From: Nematopogon swammerdamellus
Taxonomy: Eukaryota > Arthropoda > Insecta > Lepidoptera > Adelidae
Direction: 5' to 3'
DNA: 64,000 nt
NCBI GenBank assembly: GCA_946902875.1
Contig: OX336343.1
Span: 23,421,596 to 23,485,595 of the forward strand
Shown: positions 31,614 to 42,545 of the stretch, in pieces
How the letters are laid out: every line of letters starts with the position of its first letter
How positions within the stretch are numbered: position 1 is the stretch's first letter
Notes under the pieces: generated by a model
Told to the model about the DNA's origin: nothing
What the model saw: only the letters and a program-made list of their open reading frames with translations
Database searches by the model: none
Made by a program: the position numbers and the translations under genes

Positions 31614-33107
31614 TGGATGTGCTATCAAACAGTATTCTTTACGTTTTGTTTATAGACCTTCGTTGTTTGTTTATATTTCCTTCCGGCTACAAAATCCAGA
31701 CGTCTATCCCTGCACTCTTGCGAGTACAGTGACCATATATGCCAGATCGAGGCCCCATAGCTGTACCGTTCTTCCGAAAAAATCCCATGGGAAACACAGA
31801 CTGTGACCTTTCCCCAGCCGATCCGAGCCACTACCTGTCCACCTGAAGGAACCCCCGACCGAGAGCCGGGGGTGAAGCCTTCACTGCCACTGGGGTCCGC
31901 ACCCTATCCAACCACAGCCTGCGCCCAGGGCCTGAGCGTTTTGTTCTAGCCGCAGCTTTTGTTTTCACCAGCTATGTATATGCGTGGAAGTGCATATGAC
32001 CACCACCTAATGTGTACCAGGGATCCACCGGTCTTGAAGAACTTATAGCGTCTAAGTGTGTGTTGCACCGACATACCGATCTACATTATTCGTTATGTCT
32101 ACCAATTATCCACATTGTTTACGGAGCTCTAAGTGGCTCACCACTCGCAGCTTTCGCTACTTATTCCCGTGTTTGATACTTCGATCCTTTGAAAGAAGCA
32201 CCAGGGAATCAACGCTAAACCACATCCCCTGCGAGACCAACACCAGTGTTCCACGCAGAAACACGAAGCTTTTTGGGGCTTTTAACGGAACCCCGCAGAT
32301 ACTCAACCCAGCGTTTAGGGTAATATCTCATTTGACCCACCAACCTGAGTGGGGTCAGTAGCGTGAGCTAAGAGGAGGCCTAAACCCCCGTCTTAGTACT
32401 CATGTTAGACTTGCAACGTTTAATGAGTAATCGTCGAGAACAAGTTCTCTACCACACATTATTTTCTAACAGTGACGCCCGTTACGCCGCCCAATTGCGG
32501 GATACACATGAGAAGCATTACCAAATGCCTTCGGAAATCTGTACCACAGCATTAAGGCCGGATATACTCATATTCTCAAAAGCGACAAAGCATGTAGTAC
32601 TTGTTGAACTTACAGTTCCATGGGAAAGTAACATACCGAAGGACCACAACATCAAGCTTAACAAGTACTGCAACTTAGTAGACCGGATTGTGAGAAACGG
32701 ATTCAAGACTGATCTCTTCGCTGTGGAAGTCGGAGCAAGAGGACTACCAGCGAAGTCGCTCTACAGTCTCTTCAAGAATCTAGGGCTCCCAAGATCGACG
32801 CTAAGCTCATATATGGAGAGAGCTTCGAAAACGTCACTGGAAGCATCCTACAGAATATGGATAGGTAGAGAGAGGGAGGTCGAGAGCGGGACTGGTGGTT
32901 TCCCCGCGTCCTAGTCAACGCAGACTAGCTGACGAGGGCTTGACGCGAGCCGAAACGTGAAGCATGCGCGGGAAACTTAGAGTGGCCACTCGCTAGTCCC
33001 GGCCTCGATTAATACCCTCCTCTACTGCCGATGGGCCCGGATATGTTCGGTGAAGCCATCGTAAGCTTAGATCCACACCTTCCAACTGCTAGTTTTAAGG
33101 GTAGCTG
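31614..33107 (+). mobile_element. 1.49-kb insertion flanked by a 14-bp target duplication
   Basis: ACATGCTCCGACCA is present on both sides (31600-31613 and 33108-33121) inside a type C SINE. No inverted ends and no poly-A, but an ORF close to its right end, suggesting a 5'-truncated non-LTR element without an A tail. Confidence 0.75.
32402..32914 (+). CDS. Endonuclease-like ORF of the 1.49-kb insertion
   Basis: 170 codons. LRPDILIFSKATKHVVLVEL shows R-P-D-x14-E followed by LTVPWE and, 13 residues on, KLNKY. This fits the P-D-x(12-14)-D/E signature of the restriction-like endonuclease at the C-terminus of R2/NeSL-type LINEs. LFAVEVGARGLPAKS and LYSLFKNLGLP follow. I recall similar stand-alone proteins near reverse transcriptases in other animals, but cannot confirm it. 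No reverse transcriptase lies upstream here. Confidence 0.5.
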   Translation: MLDLQRLMSNRREQVLYHTLFSNSDARYAAQLRDTHEKHYQMPSEICTTALRPDILIFSKATKHVVLVELTVPWESNIPKDHNIKLNKYCNLVDRIVRNGFKTDLFAVEVGARGLPAKSLYSLFKNLGLPRSTLSSYMERASKTSLEASYRIWIGREREVESGTGGFPAS

Positions 33108-33310
33108 ACATGCTCCGACCAGTCAATATCACCTCCGAGAAGGTAGGTGCCATATCGGAGACCTCCCTTTGAATTGCTGGCTATATTGGACTAGAGGAGA
33201 ACACAGCCGAGGCTGTTATGGGGCCAACTTACATCCAGTATGGTGGTAACAACCCAGTCGGCTACAATTTGAGCCTACCAGCTAGTAAGGGGCAAGGGAA
33301 GGGACCTACA
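33108..33310 (+). repeat. SINE (type C), right half
   Basis: ATGCTCCGACCAGTCAATAT through AAGGGACCTACAGTTACAC, continuous with 31556-31613. Confidence 0.85.
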
Positions 33311-33855
33311 GTTACACGAAGAAATTCATTCAAACATAACACAAGCTGACCGATGCATGATATCAAATTTACAAGTCAGTCCAAATATGTACATAGCAAT
33401 GTGTGCACCTCAGTAAGATATTGGCGCAGCTGTTCAAGTGAATGACTAGGCAGTAACACTTTGCTGCTAAAGACTTTTAAACTTCTTATTAACATATTCA
33501 TACTTTCTTAACACATGAAAATTAGTTTATAGTGTAGTATAGCTGGCATTTCATTATTACCTACAAAAGCACACAAAATATGTAGGTACTTTAGATTTTG
33601 TCTTGAATTTGTCTGAACGGAAAGCTGTGCCAAGGGACCGAGGGTACCTGAAAGAGCCAAATCCACCTCATCTCGTGAGACTACGCTTAGCGGGTCACCA
33701 CAACAGCAGATATGACTAATAGAAGCGCTATCCAGGTTGTAAATACAATGTTCGAAGACTCCCAGGTTGTAAGTATCGGTAAACACACTCACCGGTAGAC
33801 AATTCCACTTCCTATCGGTGGAGCAGAGGAAAGATGGGTCTTCAAGAGCCCAATA
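33311..33855. other. Intron 1 sequence, old LINE tail
   Basis: The minus strand near 33720-33790 encodes FTDTYNLGVFEHCIYNLDS, reminiscent of the LINE tail at 17760-17876. The rest unrecognised. Confidence 0.4.
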
Positions 33856-33859
33856 TTAA

Positions 33860-34184
33860 CCTGTTTACCACTCCGGGGCCCAATTCGTTTTCACACTTCG
33901 GTTCCTGAGGTTCCCTGAGGCCCCGATCGGGGCCCAAAACTTTATTCGAAACATGGTCGCACATTATATCTAACTAAAATATCTGTTACTTCTAAACAAG
34001 CCCTCACTTTTTTTCTTCATTTTGTAGGTACTTTCATTAGCTATAAGATGCAAAAGAGTTTATTGCTCTAGTCTCTTTTTTTTATGAAATATTTGAGATT
34101 AGGTCAAGGTGGACGCTCGAGACCGCGGAGCGGCGAAAATGCCTGGGACTCAGTGTGCATTATTATAACGCCGGAGTAAACAGG
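33860..34184. mobile_element. piggyBac-like MITE, 325 bp, with GGCCCCGATCGGGGCC palindrome
   Basis: Ends CCTGTTTACCACTCCGG and CCGGAGTAAACAGG, with TTAA at 33856-33859 and 34185-34188. A perfect 16-bp palindrome lies about 60 bp inside the left end. Confidence 0.82.
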
Positions 34185-35151
34185 TTAACAACAAAAACAT
34201 ACAAGGTAATATTTTTTATTGATGCAGGTTGTTACATTTTGGATGGTAAATACTTTTTTGTTTTCACCGAAAACCGAATCTGTATGTGAAACTGGAAAAA
34301 TGTTTAAGTACCTGTATATAATGTAATAATATATTAGATACTTACATAATTATATAAAGAATATAAAATAAACATAGTTTTTATATTATTATTTATATAA
34401 ATTTTAAATTAACTATGTAAAATATTTTTAGAGGTAATTTAGTTATTTTTAGATCTAGATTAAATTATTTTTAAGTATTTTATTTCAAATAAAGTATTAT
34501 ATTCATTTTAAAATAAATTACAAATTACCATTCACATGGTGATGAAGAGGAGCCCACTTTAGAACCCTTTATTTACAGGGTTGCCACCATGTGGAATGCA
34601 CTCCCACCTGCATCCTTTCCTCTAATGTACAGTCTGGGGTCCTTCAAACTTAATGTGAAGGTGCACCTAGCCGGCCGACATGGTATTCGCAGCCCCCATA
34701 AATATTCGAATTTCCATGGGCGCCGTCGGACTACACCTCTGCGTTAGTCTGGCGAGCGCTATATGTTGAGCTTCCCATAAAAAAAATAAAACTTACAGAA
34801 GGCCACCGGGTGTAAGATTCGGAAACGCGAGTGATGTGACGCACACGTTTGCGTACGAACATTAATGTTTTAGATTCATCTTGCTTCTGCCGCTTTAGTT
34901 AGAATGAGATGAATAATGTTTGTGTAATAATGCAATTGTACAGCTGGTCTCATCTAACGAGGCATACTCGATGCTCGTCGCAACATAATTGTGAAAATTA
35001 CAACCTAAAATGATAAATCAAATCAAAATCAATCAAATCAGTGTAAGTAATTGTCTTTTGTTGATTTCTCTATGTAGTCATCTGTCAGGTGAACCATCTA
35101 ATTGAGATAAATGTCCAGTACAACATTACATTAAATTAAATTGTCTTTAGT
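34185..35151. other. AT-rich intron 1 sequence with a LINE 3' relic
   Basis: 34550-34790 encodes GLQGCHHVECTPTCILSS in one frame and ATMWNALPPASFPLMYSLGS in another, the latter a typical LINE ORF2 ending, then SFP and A-rich tail. The rest is AT-rich and unrecognised. Confidence 0.5.
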
Positions 35152-35560
35152 CAGCCTCGGTAGCTCAGTGGTGCGGTCGGTCGACTGTCGGTCGTGATCA
35201 TAAGCACACCTGGGCACGGTCAGTACTTGAGTGCGTGTCCGCTCGACCGTTGGGAGGCTGACCGTGGTTCGGATTCCACGTAAAACTGTAGGTCCCTTCC
35301 CTTCTTACCTTACTAAGTGGTAAGGTTTAACCCTACCAGGTTTGTTTGACCCGCCCGTGTTGCTACCATCACTGCACTGAATGAAAGCTTGGTTGAAACG
35401 GCTATATGTTAAATAGTTGGTGTTTTCCGTCCAGATCAGTGTGGCAAGCACGACCGAAGGTGAGCACTGGTATAGCACCTAGTTCACCAAGGTGTTATGG
35501 GCTGACATTACGAATGCTGTAGGTGATGTAGCCCATTGTTTCAGTATCCATAAAAAAAAA
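35152..35560 (+). repeat. tRNA-headed SINE, full length (reference copy)
   Basis: Head GCCTCGGTAGCTCAGTGGTG (box A), box B-like GTGGTTCGGATTCC at about 35270, then the shared body (AAACTGTAGGTCCCTTCCCT; TTTTCCGTCCAGATCAGTGT; GTTATGGGCTGACATT) and an A tail. RNA polymerase III-type SINE. Confidence 0.9.
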
Positions 35561-35901
35561 ATTATACCTATCATTTGTGTGAACTAGCTCGGCCTTCAGC
35601 CTTGTCCTTTGTGACTTATTGACTGTCAGTATAATATGACAGTTATTTGTGTTATGCATGTTTATTAGTCTTAATGTGACAGTTATCACTTGACTATGGT
35701 AGGTACTTATAAAGTTGAAGAAAATGCAGCCACCAAGACTTCAAACATATTTCTTTCTTACTATCTTTTGCCATTTTTCAATTGGGCTCTGCCTACTGCA
35801 AGCAACATGCGTACAATGCGGGACACGTGCAACATAATAACTACGAATAGTATGGAGAGTGGACGTAGGTAAGTGCGTCGGAGAGTGCGCTATGTACGAA
35901 C
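35561..35901. other. Start of intron 1, nothing recognised
   Basis: No repeat boundary or ORF with support. Confidence 0.4.
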
Positions 35902-36126
35902 CGTCTTCTCGGCGACGACACGTTCCAACCCGGACGGGTGCCACACCACGCGGATCTCGCCGCGCTGCACGGGCGGTTCGAAGTCGCTCTCCACGTCGCT
36001 CGAGTTGCCTTCATAGTTCTCTAGCACGAGGCCAAATACGCAGCGACCGCGGTTCGTGATCTTATACACCTCGTCTTCGTAAAAGTACATGAAGTCTGTC
36101 GGCGAGCCGGGGTTCTGTCCCGCCAT
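35902..36126 (-). CDS. UBE2O: UBE2O-like exon 1 (start codon)
   Basis: 75 codons start at MAGQNPGSPTDFMYF, in a reasonable initiation context (GGCAGG before ATG). The segment contains the first SH3-like conserved block (VYKITNRGRCVFGLVLENY, then RVVWHPSGLERVV). It ends VAEKT followed by the donor GTTCGT. That donor is not strong, but splicing there joins in phase 0 to exon 2 and restores a junction like the one in vertebrate UBE2O. No in-frame upstream extension is claimed; vertebrate proteins have a longer, unrelated N-terminus. Confidence 0.85.
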
Positions 36127-36560
36127 CCTGCCTCCGGATCACCTCGCGGCAGAAGTCTCCAGCCGCGCGAGCACGCGGTTACCGGACGCACGAGGAATTT
36201 TGCTTTTTACGTTGAGATGTTCCAGGGTTTTTCTTTGATCTGTCTGACCAAAGAGAATATTTTCTGACAGCTGATCGCGGTGGCCGTGTGCGTGCACGCG
36301 CGCATGCGTGCGTTGACGTGCGCTGCGCGGGCAAACGCTCTCTGTCGGTAGAAAAGTCGCAATAGAAATTTGACATATGGCTCCTCTACACGGTGGCCAA
36401 AGATTGCGCCAAAGCGTATTGTCAAGGGCCCAGTCTAGAAGGGCACGTGCCCTATTGTCAAGGGCCCAGTGCACGAGCCGTTCCGTGTACAAAGTCTCTC
36501 TATGGAATTTGCTCATTCCCTCCGTCACATTTTCGGAAATACAACCGCCTCAACATTAGG
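36127..36560. other. Region upstream of the UBE2O-like start; probable 5' UTR/promoter
   Basis: GC-richer, CpG-containing DNA (GCGCACGTCAACG-like stretches near 36300-36330) lies directly upstream of the exon 1 ATG and has no credible ORF. Two near-identical segments around TTGTCAAGGGCCCAGT occur at about 36419-36436 and 36456-36473. Promoter function is inferred from position only. Confidence 0.4.
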
Positions 36561-37405
36561 TTAGGGTTAATAAAAAAGATGTGGGAAGCAATCTATTTAT
36601 AGAGTATAACGACGAAGTCATAAAATTTGCATCATCTACAGTGTTTTTGGGCTTCACACTAGACTCAAATTTACGCTGGGGGGAGCATATTGACAAAGTA
36701 TGCAACAAACTCAGTAAGGCCTGCTACTGTCTAAAGACTTTATCAAAAAACTGTGACCTTAATACTCTGACTAGTGCGTATTTCGGGTACTTCTATTCGA
36801 TAATGAGTTACGGAATTGAGTTCTGGGGTGCCTCGGGAGATGCCATCAGAGTATTCAGATTGCAGAAAAAAGCTCTTCGAATAATAACTCACTCCAAATG
36901 GGATGCACACTGCACACCATTATTCAAAAAACTTAAGGTTTTAACCATGTACGATCTATATGTACAAAGAGTATCTTTGTACATATAGATCGTATCGTAC
37001 AGAAACAACCCTGGGGAGTATAATTGCTTGAATCATCAATACTCAACTAGGAACAAGAGGAACATTCAACAGAAATTCCACAAAACTGAAAAATTTTAAA
37101 AAAGTGTAATGTTCAATAGCATTAATATCTACAATAAATTGCCAAAAGAACTGCGCGAGAGTGACAATAACGTAAAAATATTTCGATCGCAATTGAATAG
37201 ATGGCTACAAGGTCAAACATTTTATGACTTGAAATTTTTTAATATTATTACATAGATTACTTTATTTTATTAATAGCTAATTTATACACTGCAATAAATT
37301 ATATTTAACAAACTGACGATGCCGCAAGTATATATAAGTTTACGCTGGATGTAAAACTGTATTTAAATGTGTGCAAATAAATGAATTTGAATTTGAATTT
37401 GACGC
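36561..37405 (+). pseudogene. Jockey/CR1-type LINE 3' fragment
   Basis: 36581-36988 encodes VFLGFTLDSNLRWGEHIDKV, YSIMSYGIEFWG, RLQKKALRIITHSKWDAH: the end of an ORF2 after the reverse transcriptase. Broken at a 43-bp palindrome (36951-36993). Further on another frame encodes YNKLPKELRESDNNVKIF and FYDLKFFN. The end is (GAATTT)n, a target-primed 3' end. Confidence 0.8.
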
Positions 37406-37506
37406 ATCTTCTTTATATTAACCCTGGTTTTTTTTTTTTAAACAACCAAAGCTGTTTTGACGGAGTAAATGAGCGGAGACTTTGTACGCGGAACGACTCG
37501 TTTATA

Positions 37507-37679
37507 GTGCTAACCAGGAAGTTATGATGCGTCTGCATTCCTAAGAAGGGACGTGAACTTTCGGTCGAAAGTTTGTCGATAACTTGTATGAAGCTAACCT
37601 AAATTATCGACAAACTTTCGATCGAAAGTTCACATCCCTTCTTAGGAATGCAGACGAATCATAACTTCCTGGTTAGCAC
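37507..37679. mobile_element. Palindromic MITE, 173 bp, TA flanks
   Basis: GTGCTAACCAGGAAGTTATG to complement, arms of about 80 bp including CGTCTGCATTCCTAAGAAGG, TATA on both sides. A partial copy follows at 37725-37775. Confidence 0.75.
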
Positions 37680-37683
37680 TATA

Positions 37684-37951
37684 CAAGGGGTAGACTTGGA
37701 CAGGCCCCTTGCAGACAGTTTCGCATCATAACTATTTCCCACGCATCATAACTTCCTGGTGGCACTATTGTATATTATGTCGATTTGGTATCTATTCGAG
37801 CTTTGGCCAACGTATTCGCCAACGTGTAGTGGGGCCTGTCTGTCAACGCATTGGCAAGCGCTTTGGCGAACGTGTAGAAGGCATATTACCAGAAAGGGAC
37901 AATGACAGCACGCACGCACGAGAAGAGGCGTGAAATGTTTAGTCAACCGCT
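37684..37951. other. Intergenic sequence, partial MITE copy
   Basis: Only the partial copy of the preceding palindrome (CGCATCATAACTTCCTGGTG) is recognised. Confidence 0.4.
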
Positions 37952-37959
37952 CAGTTCAG

Positions 37960-38749
37960 CAGTGTTGCAAAAGTTACCGATTTTTCGGTAGATCTACCTA
38001 TTTCGTTCATGTTTTACCGAAATACTGATTTGAGGTCTTAGCCTACCGATATTTGTTAAATAAATTTAAATACTAAAAATAATACCACTTGTCTAAGTAA
38101 TCAGAACTCGTACCGTGTAAAGGGGTCTTAAGCTCCATACAATAGTCTGTGTTCTTAACTTAAGTCTTTTGTCTATGATCTGCGCCATAGAGAACTTTGT
38201 TTCCTTGGATTCCCTATACAATCTCTCCTTGCGTCCTCGTGGACTTATATCTGTTAACTGTGCCAGGTGTCTTGCGTTTGCGTATTATTCGTTCGTGTGT
38301 GCCGTGCAGTGAAATATGTCTTCGGAGTTCATCCATTCATCCGCAAATGTGGAAAGAATATTTTCTTTGGTCAATTTATTGAAAACCAAACAAAGAAATC
38401 GGCTTTCTACCGATGCTAGTAGTAGGTATTTTACACACAAAACGATTTATTGGCAGCGACCGTTGTCATGATTTCAAAATTCCCAAGGTATGTTCACTAA
38501 AATATCGTCAAAAAGGTGGTATGAGTACTTCGAGTAGGATTACCAAGTTAACTACAAAAAAGTTGATTTATTGGAAAACATTGTGTAGAAATTACATGTG
38601 TACTGATTAATTTAAGGTGTCACTTGTGTTATAAAAGTTACTTTGTAAACTGAAACTGTTTTATTGTGCTTTAATAAAAAGTTACCGATTTCTACTGATT
38701 TTTTACTGGCAACCCTTCCGAATTTGAAATTCTTAGTTTTGCAACACTG
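37960..38749 (+). mobile_element. hAT element, 790-bp deletion derivative
   Basis: Ends CAGTGTTGCAAAA- type (left CAGTGTTGCAAAAG, right TTTTGCAACACTG), exact 8-bp duplication CAGTTCAG (37952-37959, 38750-38757). Contains a remnant of the hAT dimerisation domain, which confirms the superfamily. Confidence 0.9.
38316..38471 (+). pseudogene. hAT transposase C-terminal (dimerisation) fragment
   Basis: 51 codons with SSANVERIFSLVNLLKTKQR then NRLST. The pattern S-x-A-x-V-E-R-x-F-S and K-x-x-x-R-N-R-L is the core of the hAT C-terminal dimerisation region. The catalytic core and BED finger are missing. Confidence 0.8.
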
Positions 38750-38757
38750 CAGTTCAG

Positions 38758-39262
38758 TCTTGCAATTTTGGTTGGTGAGTGAGCCCCTGCCTGCGTTTTT
38801 TGGATATAGGGACATGTAACTAATTTACATTGTACTTACTAACCATTGTAATTAAATGTATAGAGGACAAATTATAAATTGATCTAAGAATGTAAGTACC
38901 TATATAAATGTATCTAACAATGTGAGTGTTTTATGTTGCGCGCGAACGTGGGAATGAAAGGCACGCGGTGAGTGCGCGAGCAAGGGCGAGTGCCCGAAGC
39001 GAGGAGATGCGTGGCGGTGGCGCGGCGTAAGTTTTTTGATCCCGACCGTTCCGTGCGCCAGCACGCTCCACCCGCCCACGCCAATTACATTTGACGAAAA
39101 CATACATTTCAAAAATTAATACTCGCCTCCGCACCTTCGGCTTTTTGGTCGCCTTCGGCGACTAGCCTCAGCCGCTTCGGCTCACACGGGTGCCTGCGCT
39201 TTGTTACGGCGGACGGCGGCTGCACTCCCTCCGCTCCGCGCCTCCGTCTTATAAAAATCCTA
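38758..39262. other. Intergenic CpG-rich repeat sequence
   Basis: 38930-39250 is CpG-rich with short hairpins (GCCTTCGGCGACTAGCCTC, CAGCCGCTTCGGCTCA). No gene; probably an old repeat. Confidence 0.4.
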
Positions 39263-39594
39263 TTCTCAAATCAAAACAAACGTGCAGCTCGCACAACAAA
39301 ATTTTATGGCTTAGTGAAGGGAGATTCCCTTCACTGAGGCCCACTTGCACCAACACAAATTTAATATATAAACCAGTTTAACTCGCTAAACCAGTTTAAG
39401 CTAGCACCTTTTGACTGTGGGAACCGCGTTTAAATCCATAACTCGATACTTAACTTTAAACTCGTGTTGGTGCAAGTGGGCCTAAGGCTCACTAACGAGT
39501 TAAACTGGTTTATATATTAAATTTGTGTTGGTGCAAGTGGGCCTAAGCCATACAACTTTATTATGCGAACTGCACGTTTGTTTTGATTTGAGAA
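39263..39594. mobile_element. Foldback MITE, 332 bp, TA flanks, with nested inverted pair
   Basis: Ends TTCTCAAATCAAAACAAACG and complement with TA outside. Inside, a second inverted pair contains CCCACTTGCACCAACACAAA and TTAATATATAAACCAGTTTA. Confidence 0.75.
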
Positions 39595-39599
39595 TAGGG

Positions 39600-40228
39600 A
39601 ATAGCCATACTAACCGGGTTATGTCGGGGCGGTGAATTTAGTTTTTCCGTAAAGTATGCTAATTACCCCATCGTCCTATCAAATGTTGTGTATATGGCAA
39701 CACACACGCATGTCACGTGACATCTTCTCTCCCTTACAGCTGCGTCAAAGCTCTCCTGCATTGAACGACTCGTATTTCAATCCGTGTCGTAGTAATCTGT
39801 GTTTTATTTATTTATAACACAGATGGTAACTGGGAAGTGACCTACCCTATACGTTTGAACACGATGTAGGGTTTGTTTTATTACTGAAATGGCGCATTTA
39901 ACGCATTTATGATTTTTAGTCATGCTCTCGCTGGACTGCTCAGTAGTACTCAAAAGTGTAAATAGAACCTTGTCACTTGTAATCAATCACAGACAAAGAG
40001 ATGGGTTTAATGTCTTTGATTGATCACCAATGGTCGGATTTTCGGGGGACATTGCAGGGTCGAACTATCACAACATATTTTTCAAGCAATATTTTTTTTT
40101 ATTTTATTTCATTAACTTTAAATAAATTTTATTTACCTAATAATATTGTTATAAACCCTTACTTAATAATTTAAAATTATAATTATTTATATATTAATAT
40201 TTATAGACAATTTTTTATTTTTGATTAC
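39600..40228. other. AT-rich intergenic sequence, nothing recognised
   Basis: Text at 40010-40065 (GATTGATCACCAATGGTCGG) is echoed in reverse at 52445-52500. No gene. Confidence 0.4.
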
Positions 40229-40466
40229 TATAAGGACAGAAAAAAAGGGATTGTCTGTCCGATGCAATATTTTCTTAAAAAATCTCTAAAATGTCGATGG
40301 TTCAGTTTTATCCAAGGAATGTTGGTGCAAATCATATCATTGCAAGATCAAAAAAAATCTTGCTGATTCATTCTTCTCACTTTACCTTCATGCGCAATTG
40401 AGCTTATGTGTTTTTCGACATTTGACTTTCTTGAACAGTGAATCAGTATATTGCACACGTTGCATT
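40229..40466 (-). pseudogene. BED-finger protein relic, 3' half (split by an 11-kb element)
   Basis: Reading the minus strand from the 8-bp duplication gives CNVCNILIHCSRKSN, EKHISSIAH: the second Cys and the His pair of a BED-type finger. After a frame break come NIPWIKLNHRHFRDFL and KYCIGQTIPF, like the domain that follows the finger in CGGBP1-like/hAT-derived proteins. The 5' half is at 51431-51518. Confidence 0.7.
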
Positions 40467-40577
40467 CGCCGTTTCCTTGTGGTCATACTAGTTTGTCATA
40501 TCAATATGACTACGAGGACATGTATATCCTCGTTGTCATATCTATGACTATTAAAGATGCGTCCTCGTAGTCATACT

Positions 40578-41867
40578 CAGTGGCGGCTGGCCCTTAAGTG
40601 CACTCGTGCGCCGCACTACCACAAAACAGCGCCTTCACCCGAAAGAAATAAATAAATTAAAATATTAAACATTTCCATGATTATCACCGATCGAAGTAAA
40701 AATATCAAACTGAATTCGTTCCTATTTCCTAGACAACAAGGCACGATTTTGCTGTACGTAATACGTACTACTTACTACGTATCGCCGCCGAGCTCGCCGC
40801 CGAGCTCGCCGCCGTGTGCATGACAAAACACCGCGAACGTGTTACTATGAGAAAATGTCAAACGCCGCTGCCCCGCCGTGTGAAACAAAACACTCTTCAT
40901 ACTATTATGTGTGGAACAAGGTTGCAGTCTGCGTGTGACACACGACGGAAAAAGAAGGACAGTATATTGTGGATAGACGCGCGTGCGACACGTCGCGACC
41001 GAGCCAGCCGACGATGAGCCGAAGTAAGCCGAGATCGCGAACCCGACCGCGGGCGGGCACGTGCGGGCGGGAGCGCGCGGGCGCAGCGGGGGCGATCCAA
41101 ACTCTGGGTCGAAGTCACACACAAACAAGCGCTAAGTACCTACATGTATGTACGCTGTTGCACGACTCGACAGGCGAGTCCATTTTTGGAATATGGGTGT
41201 TTCTTATATATAACAGATCGAGTTTGCAATTGAAAATTTGAAATATTCGAATATCAATTTGATACATATTCGAATGGTAACTTATAAAATATTCGAATGT
41301 TACAACAAACATTAATGCGTTTCGACAATATTTCGCTATTTTAGTTAAAGTCAAAAAATGGAATCACCCAAAGAGCTAGGCAGGCGTTGTTTGACGCGCC
41401 GCGCCATCTCTCTCAGTTCGGGGCGAGACCCGTCGTCGCGTGACGCGTCGACCGACAATCGCCGCGCGCCGCCGCGCCGGGATGTTTTGCAAATCAGTTT
41501 TTTAGCAGTTTGAACGACTTTTCGTCAGTTAACATGTACATTGTGAAGTTTTCTTCATTGCCCGGCGCGGCAAGGACGCGACACCGACACAAACATTAAT
41601 AACAGTATCGCACGCTGTCTGGCCGGGCGGGCGCGGGCGCGCGCGCCGGGCACGCCTCGCGCGCGCGCGCGCGCCCCGACCGCGGCTCGCTCGTGGCCAC
41701 TGCGCGCGCAGTGAAGTGTCGCTTTGGTTCTTCGAGCAATTAGGAGTCTGGGTGGGTACATAATTTTAGCAAATAAGTCAAGACCGCGGTATCCATTAGA
41801 TTCACGTTTGGGTATAGTACTAAGTACCTAGCGCACACCCAGTCCCATAGGTCACCAGCCGCCACTG
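40578..41867. mobile_element. hAT-like element, 1.29 kb, in the left arm of the foldback element
   Basis: Ends CAGTGGCGGCTGG and CCAGCCGCCACTG, exact 8-bp duplication GTCATACT (40570-40577, 41868-41875). Interior has GC-rich CpG clusters (40780-40815, 41625-41700) and no transposase. Confidence 0.9.
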
Positions 41868-41875
41868 GTCATACT

Positions 41876-42537
41876 CACATTTTCCTTCCAGGCTTTCCAC
41901 TCCGACCAACTAAACGGACCAACTAGTTGTGCAGAATGAAACTCGATGAAGGCATTTATTCCAATCCAACCAACTAGTTGATCAGATATTTTAAACGATG
42001 TAATTTGGTAAAATTTTATTCCCAACGAATCAACTGGATAAACGGTTATTCCGACCAACTGAATCGACCAACTGGTTGCACAGAATGGGCTTTCCACTCC
42101 GACCAACTGAACTGACCAATTAAGACTACTGGGAACGGTTCTAAAGTACCAGGGCAGCAGAAATTTAAAGGAGGTTTCCATAATTTTATATAAGTTAATC
42201 GCTATTATAATAATAATAGCGAATAACTTAAGCGCATGGAAACCTATTCGAAAACGCGTATTCATGGTATTCAATAATAGTTGCCAGCATTTATTCATTC
42301 ATCCAAGGCACAGTATATATATGGCTAAAGCAGTATGGAAACTACGTACAAAACGATCGAAACGACGCACTCACACACACGCACGCCTCAACAAGGCCCC
42401 GAAGCGAATGTCGCAAACAATCAGTCGCGGGTGCCGCGTCCGAGTGGTCGTGTTTGTTTTTGTTGCATGCGCCACGGACAGTCCGCGATCTTTTAGAATG
42501 CAAAAAAATTTTTACAAACGTTTTTCGACTGTTGTCA
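41876..42537. repeat. Left inner arm of the foldback element
   Basis: CCGACCAACT/GACCAACTAGTTG motifs recur at 41895-42110. 42145-42360 (CAGGGCAGCAGAAATTTAAA; AGCAGTATGGAAACTACG) is inverted at 50640-50800. The last bases (TTTTTCGACTGTTGTCACTT) already belong to the 10-bp array. Confidence 0.75.
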
Positions 42538-42545
42538 CTTTATAT

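Larger units (their letters stand above)
297..36126 (-). other. UBE2O: UBE2O-like gene, span of the 13 5'-proximal coding exons
   Basis: UBE2O is a large hybrid E2/E3 ubiquitin-conjugating enzyme that monoubiquitinates basic clients, including unassembled ribosomal proteins. Thirteen exons run right to left, and every junction keeps reading phase (phases after exons 1-13: 0,0,0,0,1,1,0,2,2,2,0,0,1). Translated landmarks follow the vertebrate order: DRSLMPGDVVRR, YYPGQVVYG, VVWQDGTIETGI, YPIHHLDGQECFPGDFVV, SVYDLKDHPDFQYR, and an acidic SDDSWETQSSD stretch. Only conserved regions CR1, CR2 and the start of the linker are present; the UBC domain lies off the left edge. Introns hold nearly all the transposons listed in this half. 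Family identity is confident; exact splice sites are predictions. Confidence 0.9.

Noticed and set aside
35152..35230. Functional tRNA gene
   Set aside because: Box A and box B are present, but spacing and the lack of a cloverleaf plus the attached SINE body show a tRNA-derived SINE.
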